Under the pieces are notes generated by a model that saw only the letters and a program-made list of their open reading frames with translations, was not told where the DNA came from and did no database searches. From Diadema setosum (taxonomy: Eukaryota > Echinodermata > Echinoidea > Diadematoida > Diadematidae), in the NCBI RefSeq assembly GCF_964275005.1, contig NC_092695.1:9816197-9880196 (forward strand): a stretch of 64,000 bases of DNA, in the 5' to 3' direction. Made by a program: the position numbers and the translations under genes. Below are positions 58,117 through 64,000 of the stretch, in pieces. How positions within the stretch are numbered: the first letter of the stretch is position 1; each line of letters starts with the position of its first letter.

Positions 58117-60038
58117 AGAGTCTCTTGCGTATAGCAGAGGTTCGATGAGCCCTATAACCTGGGAGTACTAGGCCTACCTCCATGCTTCGCAACATAATGA
58201 TGAGCACAAAAACGTGTTAATTGCAAGGTGATACATTCTTCATCTCTATGAAGCGTCAGAAAACAACTGCAGGACAGCAAATAGTAAATTAAATGTTTTC
58301 ATTTACACACCGGTGAGATATTCAGGCCTATAGACCTCCCTGGTCCTACCTCTCAAGCCAGCAGTTTTCATCCAAATCCAGTCGTATTACATAGTCTCAC
58401 GCTTTTCTTTGTAAGAAATGTCTGTTTGGTTTATATAAAACAAACATTATTTAGACTTGCGGACTAACAGATGTTTCACATGTCAATCAAAAGGTGACGC
58501 GCAAAAATGCGTTAGTCCAAGCCACCGTCTACAATATAGTATCCTTTCATGATTTTAATGCATAGCAGAAAGGGACATAAAGAAGTCATCAGCTGTTTTT
58601 AATAGTGCGGAAGTTTGATGTCTTGTTCCATACATGTGTAAATGGAGTCCAATGAACATTAAACGACAATCACATCAAGAACAACATAAAAAAACGACTG
58701 CCACTATATTTACCACTGCCATGCTCCTAATGTTGATGGTGAGTGAGCAGTATTTTGAAGTTTATGATAAAACTATAGATAATTGTGATGGGCATATGAC
58801 AATACTGCTTTGTTGAAATAAAACTATATGATATGAATATTATGCAGTGTAACTTTGCCAATAGTGTGATTATTTATCATCATTTCATTATTGTAATTAT
58901 AGAGGGCCTACTTCGTAGTTTCTCTTTTTGTAAGTTGTCCACTAACCATGAAATTACAACTTAATCACAATGCCTAAATTCAACAAAGTTCTACAAGTTG
59001 AAGATAATTGAAGTATAGAACTATATAGTTTTATAGATATGGAGCTACAGCAATGTTATATCTGAATTAATGCATTTCACACTTTTTTGTGTGTGTGCAT
59101 AAGAACAGTAGTGGAGAATCCGTCTTTTCTCAGCCATGCTTTCCGTAACATCCGCTCGCTAAATAATGAAATGTCGTACAAAGTGTGTATAGACATAGGC
59201 CTATATACAGTATAAATTCATACATGTCTCACATTAGCAGCATTAGGCCTTAGAACTATTATGAGAAATAAATTTCAAGTCACCATGCCACCTGAAAACG
59301 TGTAGTGGCATAAATTGTTTCATGCAGACATTCACAGATCACATGGTTAGTGTGAGCCTCCCGTGAGCTCTGTAAACAATCTGTGCAGACATGCATTTCA
59401 ATGAAGATTGTAAGTATTTGAGCCGCACTAACCAGTCTTGATTTAGATCCCTGCAGGCATTCCATCATAACTTGCTAATTTTGTTGCTACGTCGGTCATA
59501 TCATGGCACGCAAAATCTGCTTGACGTATGCAATGCTAGCCTATAGTTTCATCACTGAATTACCAAGGCCACATAAATGGGATGTCTTAAATCCTCTTTG
59601 TTTATCAATATGACTGATTGCTTTCTTTCTTTATTTTCTAACGTTGCACATGCATCGCACAACTATTGTATCAATATATCAATGGAATTCCTGTCGTATT
59701 TAAGAAGCCAGGGAGTAAATGTTTGCGATTTCAGTATTGAAATGCTAAGTGAAATTAGGTGGTTAACTGTCATTTCATCAAACGCCTCAAGAATACCGAG
59801 AAATAGCTTTTAAAAGTACTTCTCTCCTTGCCACGATCAGTGAAAACAATCTTACACGCTCTCTTCTCTCGCCGTAACTTGCCAACCATAAACTCTGCAC
59901 TGATCACGACATGCGCGCTAAGACCACTGGGTATTTAAAGAATCCCACAGTATACGGCCACTGATTCGTCACCTGAATTACGAAACGGTCCGAAATATCC
60001 CGTTATTTGCCGATTCATTTATACCTGTCAATCAGATA
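58117..60038. other. Intergenic stretch upstream of the CBP promoter
   Basis: No gene was recognised. CpG frequency rises from about 59830 toward the promoter. A TAGGCCTA palindrome occurs near 59197. Confidence 0.4.
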
Positions 60039-60207
60039 TACGTCATAAGGCTATTGACCAATCAGCCATCAGAAACTGCGAAGTCTGTTCATATGCTAAT
60101 GAGAAATCGTTGCCTAAATTATTTTTCGGCTTCGGCTTTTTCCGGAAGCTTTCCTTGTTCGGTTCTCTGACAAGCGTAAAAAGTTTTCATCAACAGCCGC
60201 CATTTTG
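60039..60207 (+). promoter_or_regulatory. Probable promoter of the CBP/p300 gene
   Basis: Within 170 bases there are a CRE-like half site TACGTCAT (60039-60046), a CCAAT box in GACCAATCAG (60058-60062), an ETS site CCGGAAG (60142-60148) and a YY1-type GCCGCCATTTTG (60196-60207). No TATA box was seen near the ETS and YY1 sites. This mix is typical of broadly expressed genes, in which YY1 sites often lie just after the start of transcription. Initiation near 60150-60250 would give a 5'UTR of about 350-450 bases. Confidence 0.5.
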
Positions 60208-60464
60208 TGAAAGCCCTGCCGGGCGAAAACAGCAATTTTTCCAGAATTTTTACGTCCCATATCGGAAGCCTTTTACCATTAGACGATCTGAAGTGCTTAG
60301 CTAGTATTCCAATAAGCCTTCGAAGTCAACTAGATTGTCTAAAACTGCAGCATAATGTGACGGAAGCGCCTTCAAATTCACGGAGATTTGTCGGAGATCA
60401 AGCTTTGTACGCCCGCATCATAGTGTGTATTGAGGAAAGATGTTCGCAGCGAAGTTTCAGAGAC

Positions 60465-60572
60465 ATGTCGATGCCCTGGTTGAACTCTGCGTCCAAGATG
60501 CGATTGTTGTTGGCGAGTAGATGGGCCGATAGGAACTTATTAGTCCAAAAATCTACCCTCAAGAGCGATTGA
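60465..60572 (+). other. Upstream open reading frame in the CBP 5'UTR
   Basis: ATG at 60465 opens a 35-codon frame that stops at 60570-60572, 37 bases before the CBP start codon. If transcription starts as inferred, it would precede the main frame and could lower translation. There is no sign that the peptide itself is conserved. Confidence 0.3.
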
Positions 60573-60609
60573 TAGAAGGATACCCAGATCTGGTGAATAA
60601 GATTTAATC

Positions 60610-60703
60610 ATGGCGGACCAGATGGACGGACCGCCAACGAAAAGGCAAAAATTGGCGTCACCAGCAAACGCTTCTAATGTTGGCAGTGAACGCGGCGAAT
60701 CAG
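60610..60703 (+). CDS. CREBBP: CBP/p300 histone acetyltransferase, exon 1 (N-terminus)
   Basis: CBP and p300 are nuclear lysine acetyltransferases and co-activators for CREB and many other factors. The frame starts at ATG 60610 in good context (A at -3, G at +4) and encodes MADQMDGPPTKRQKLASPA plus 12 more residues. Human CBP begins MAENLLDGPPNPKRAKLSSP, so the DGPP, KR.KL and SP words align; KRQKL is the conserved N-terminal nuclear localisation motif. The exon ends CAG|GTAAAA in phase 1 after 94 coding bases, as human CREBBP exon 1 does after 85. Exon 2, with the DFGSLFDLE motif, was not found before the window ends, so intron 1 exceeds 3.3 kb. A single invertebrate CBP/p300 gene is expected. 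The symbol is chosen for family and synteny. Confidence 0.78.
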
Positions 60704-63700
60704 GTAAAATTCACAACATCCTGGCTGTATCAGATAGCTATTTCTTTGTTTTAATTCCGATCGCTGGGGCCCATAGTGCGTAAGTGGGTTAAAATATTGC
60801 ATGACACAGACAAATCATGCTTATAACATCATTCAGGTATTTTCCGAAACTGATATGTGAAGTAATATTTTGCCTTAACATGTGATCATCAATTGATCTG
60901 TGTGGGCTAATTTACCATGCAGTGGAATATGAAAAGGTGAATGTGGGAGCCCTGGCCTGGCGAAGCTGCTGTGACTATGAGAAGCAGTTGTGACATGTCA
61001 AGCAGTCTGTAGTAACACAGTTACACATTGTAAGGCCTGTATTCTGCTTTTTAACCTGCAGGACCTCTAAATTTAATTTGTGTGGAGTAAAACTGATGCC
61101 TTCATGTGATAATTCTTGGAAAATAGACAAAGTTGTCTTTGGTCTGTAGCAATTGTAAGCTGACCTACCAAGGCCAGCAAGGAGAGTAATGTTAGACTCT
61201 TCGAAAAGGGGGAACATCTCGGAGATTTAATGCGGCTTTTTGAGCCTTACTAATAGACGAACCAGTTTCATGTAAACTACGTAATGACATGTTATTTTCA
61301 AGTCATTAGGAGTGAATGATTTGTAATGTTGTTTGCTTCAGTTGTGTAGACTCGATACGAAGTGAGAAGTTGTGGCACAGGTGGTATTTTCCCCCATCTC
61401 TGCCACAGATTGCCAAACTTTCTCGCCATGCACTGCAGTATTTTGTACTCTTTGCCAAGTTCCTTAAAAAAAAAAAAGTTGCGATGCAGTTCCCCTCTTT
61501 CAGGTGAAATTAGTTGACATCAAATGTACAATTGTACACTTTAACAGAGGTCGCTTGATATGATACTGATACAATTTAGCAGTGTTTGTTTTAAAGAGAT
61601 TTCACTTGACTTGTGAAACGAGATTCAAGATCTGATTTTCTATCCAATATGTTTATCTTGGACATGATTTTATCGTGTGGTGCAATGTAGTGTATTGATA
61701 CGTGTAGGTGAAGTAAGGCCCCGCTACAATGCAAATAGGTGACAGTGTTACAATTCTTAATACAATGCAGTTGAACCTGTGCTGGAGTATAACATAAATA
61801 CAGTAAATCGGTCAATTTCTCAAATTTGTCAGTCTTTTATAATTTTAAAAGCAGTGTGCATTGCCAGACCTTAGCTTTTATGTGTTTGTATGTCAAACAT
61901 GATTAAGAAATATTGCTGTCATTGTGTGACAGCTTGTATCGTTTGTTAAATATTAACAAATTACAAACTGGAGGCCTGGTAAATCAGTTTTCTGCAGAAA
62001 AGTTGTACCTCTCCATCGTTATAAAAAACAAAATACAATTGTAGAAATGTGTGTTGTTTCTGTCACAACTTATGGATGGTAGGGCAACACTGCACTGCTT
62101 GTTACAAAAGTTCAGGACAAGGTGTACTGACCTGGAATGGCTCAAGCAGACATTTTTATGACGGAGCTATTTGTAAGAGGTTTTGCTCACCTTGACATGA
62201 ATTTGTTTTTATTTTAGGAAAGATTGAGACCCTTGTTTAAAAATCGACAAGTGTCCTGTCGTACATTCTAATGGACAGAAGTGTTACAAATAAATTCTGA
62301 ATATATTTTTTCCTTGTATTATGTGAGATGTTCCATGCTTGAGCTTTCTACAGTGAACGTGTAATCTACATGTAGGATAATGTGAAAAACTTTAGCTGAG
62401 GATAAACATCCTAGTCAAAGATGTATCTGGTTAGTGATGATAGTCTCTGTAAACGTCGTATTGTACAATAAGTGTTTCTTCTTTGAGAGCTCTACAAAAA
62501 CATTTAGAAAATCATATAAAGTTGTATAAATCATAAAATGATATTCAGTGGGAGGGAACAAGAAGATTACTGAGGCTTGTAATCCTTGCCTGCAAAATTT
62601 CAAAAGGGGACGTGTAAGAAAGGTGAATGTAATGCAGTATAAGGTCATATACACTTGTTCATGTTATGAATACTTCATTATAAATTTTGTACATTACATC
62701 TGTAGTCACTGTGATGCATGCAACTATCAAATGATACAGTTTTTCATTCATTGTAAATGGTTGATGCTGTAAGCAGTTGACTAGTGGAAAACAAAAATTT
62801 TGATGATGTCTTTATTTTCTACTTGTGAACATACAGTACATCGTACATACAGTTGTAATATGGGTTATTCACCCGGTAGTCACAGCCAGTACACAAATGC
62901 CTCTCAGCAGAGATGGTCTGCCAGGTTACATCTTTCATCCAGGGGTGTACAATGTATTTGAAAATTTCTCTGTATATCATTGTGTGACCGGCACATTTGC
63001 AGCATCGCAATGACAACTCATGACTTTAATTGCTGCAAATCAGTCAAATTGAAAACCGGTAAACTCTTCTTATGCCAATTTGAAAGCAAGGAAATGAGAA
63101 GTAGCAAATGCTATGCATGCATTCATTGTAGCATTACATGTGGACAAAGATGTGCATTAAACAACTGGAAGCGACAATGCTACCAAGCTGTCCCTTAGTG
63201 CATCTGTGCTAAGGTTTTACAACAGTACCGGGTACTTTGTGTTTTGGGAGTACCTCAAATTTAATGTATTTCCAGGTAGCACCCCATTTTTCCCAGGGCA
63301 TGTTTTGATTATTTGGATTGATTGAAAAAATATTAATGTATCTTTTGTAGAATGACAGCAATGAGAGTGTTGTGCTTGAGAATATTAACTAGGAGGAGTT
63401 GTCTGCATCTTTGCTGCGTCAGTACCAAGGTCTCTACACCCACGTGTCTGTATTCCCAGGGCACTTCAAATTACAAATGTATGTTTGTGCTTATTTCCTA
63501 TACTTAGTACATAAGTACTTCCCTAGATTTGCTACTTTTTTTCAAAGTAGAAAGCATTCTGCTTGCAGCAGGAAAACTACAGAGAGATGGCCAGATGATC
63601 AGGTTGAAACAAAATAGTGAACTTAATGTCAGAAATGTCACACCTAAACCAAGATGTCAGCAGAGTAATTTGTTTGGTACAGATCTGGGCATTGTAGCTA

Positions 63701-64000
63701 ATCAACTAATACATGAAACTTATGTCAATGACAATGACATCTGGCAGAAGTCCTAAAATGTGATATCCTGTAGCTTTGTAATCATGATGGTGTGTTGTTA
63801 TTATGTTTATCATTTCCCGCATGTTTGTAGGCTTACAATTGAATAAGTTTAATTTGTAAAGGCACTGAACAACCTGAACTTGTTTCTAATGCCACAAAGT
63901 CCCCACCCCCACCCCAATTTTGTTCCCATTAGGAGTAATGGGTTTATTGTAAGATAGGTACCAGACTGCAAGTGGAGTATACTCTCAATGTTAGATAGCC
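60704..64000 (+). other. CBP/p300 intron 1 (partial)
   Basis: Begins GTAAAATT and continues to the window end. It is AT-rich and almost free of the MITE families that crowd the rest of the window. Cys-rich short frames on both strands at about 62820-63200 resemble no known zinc finger spacing. No exon was recognised. Confidence 0.55.

Noticed and set aside
60207..60572. 121-codon frame as an N-terminal extension of CBP
   Set aside because: It ends in a stop before the CBP ATG, and the conserved CBP N-terminus starts at 60610. Best read as 5'UTR.
62819..63198. Cys-rich short frames on both strands as a zinc-finger gene
   Set aside because: Cys/His spacing fits no known finger, and the frames overlap antisense to one another.

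Overview
The window looks like animal nuclear DNA, most likely from an echinoderm or close relative. It is AT-rich with sparse split exons, long C/G homopolymers, CA/GT microsatellites, tRNA-derived SINEs and many short TA-flanked MITE-like elements. One dispersed repeat begins AGCTCACCTGAGCC, a type common in marine invertebrates. The clade is inferred from repeat style and the gene content, not proven. No prokaryotic, CRISPR or viral system was found.

Two protein-coding loci can be supported, both on the + strand. (1) The 3' half of an adenylate cyclase type 9 (ADCY9-like) gene lies in three coding exons: 33563-33849, 35321-35547 and 36228-37782. They encode the end of the C1a domain, C1b, the second six-helix membrane bundle and the complete C2 catalytic domain. 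The stop codon sits one base before a strong splice donor, so a 3'UTR intron probably runs to the acceptor at 39479. A poly(A) signal at 47142 may end the transcript. The 5' exons (TM1-6, most of C1a) were not found in the first 33.5 kb, which is therefore read as part of one very long intron. (2) Exon 1 of a CBP/p300 (CREBBP/EP300-like) acetyltransferase gene starts at 60610. It has a TATA-less-looking promoter with CCAAT, ETS and YY1 motifs and a phase-1 donor at 60704. The rest of the window is its first intron.

The order ADCY9 then CREBBP, in tandem on one strand, is the arrangement on human chromosome 16p13.3. This window therefore records probable deep deuterostome microsynteny between a cAMP-producing enzyme and the co-activator of the cAMP-responsive factor CREB. 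The cyclase has two notable features. It carries Ile and Ser at the positions where vertebrate AC9 has the Tyr and Ala linked to forskolin insensitivity. It also ends just after C2, without the C2b autoinhibitory tail of vertebrate AC9.

Layout: 1-33562 is repeat-rich intron; 33563-37782 ADCY9 exons; 37784-39479 a 3'UTR intron holding three different MITE families; 39480 to about 47160 probable 3'UTR, invaded by a 1.1 kb repeat with internal 320-bp units; 47.2-60.0 kb intergenic, with repeats, two SINEs, a 96-nt hairpin and one exon-like or CTCF-like island at 51711; 60.0-60.7 kb CBP promoter and exon 1; 60.7-64.0 kb intron.
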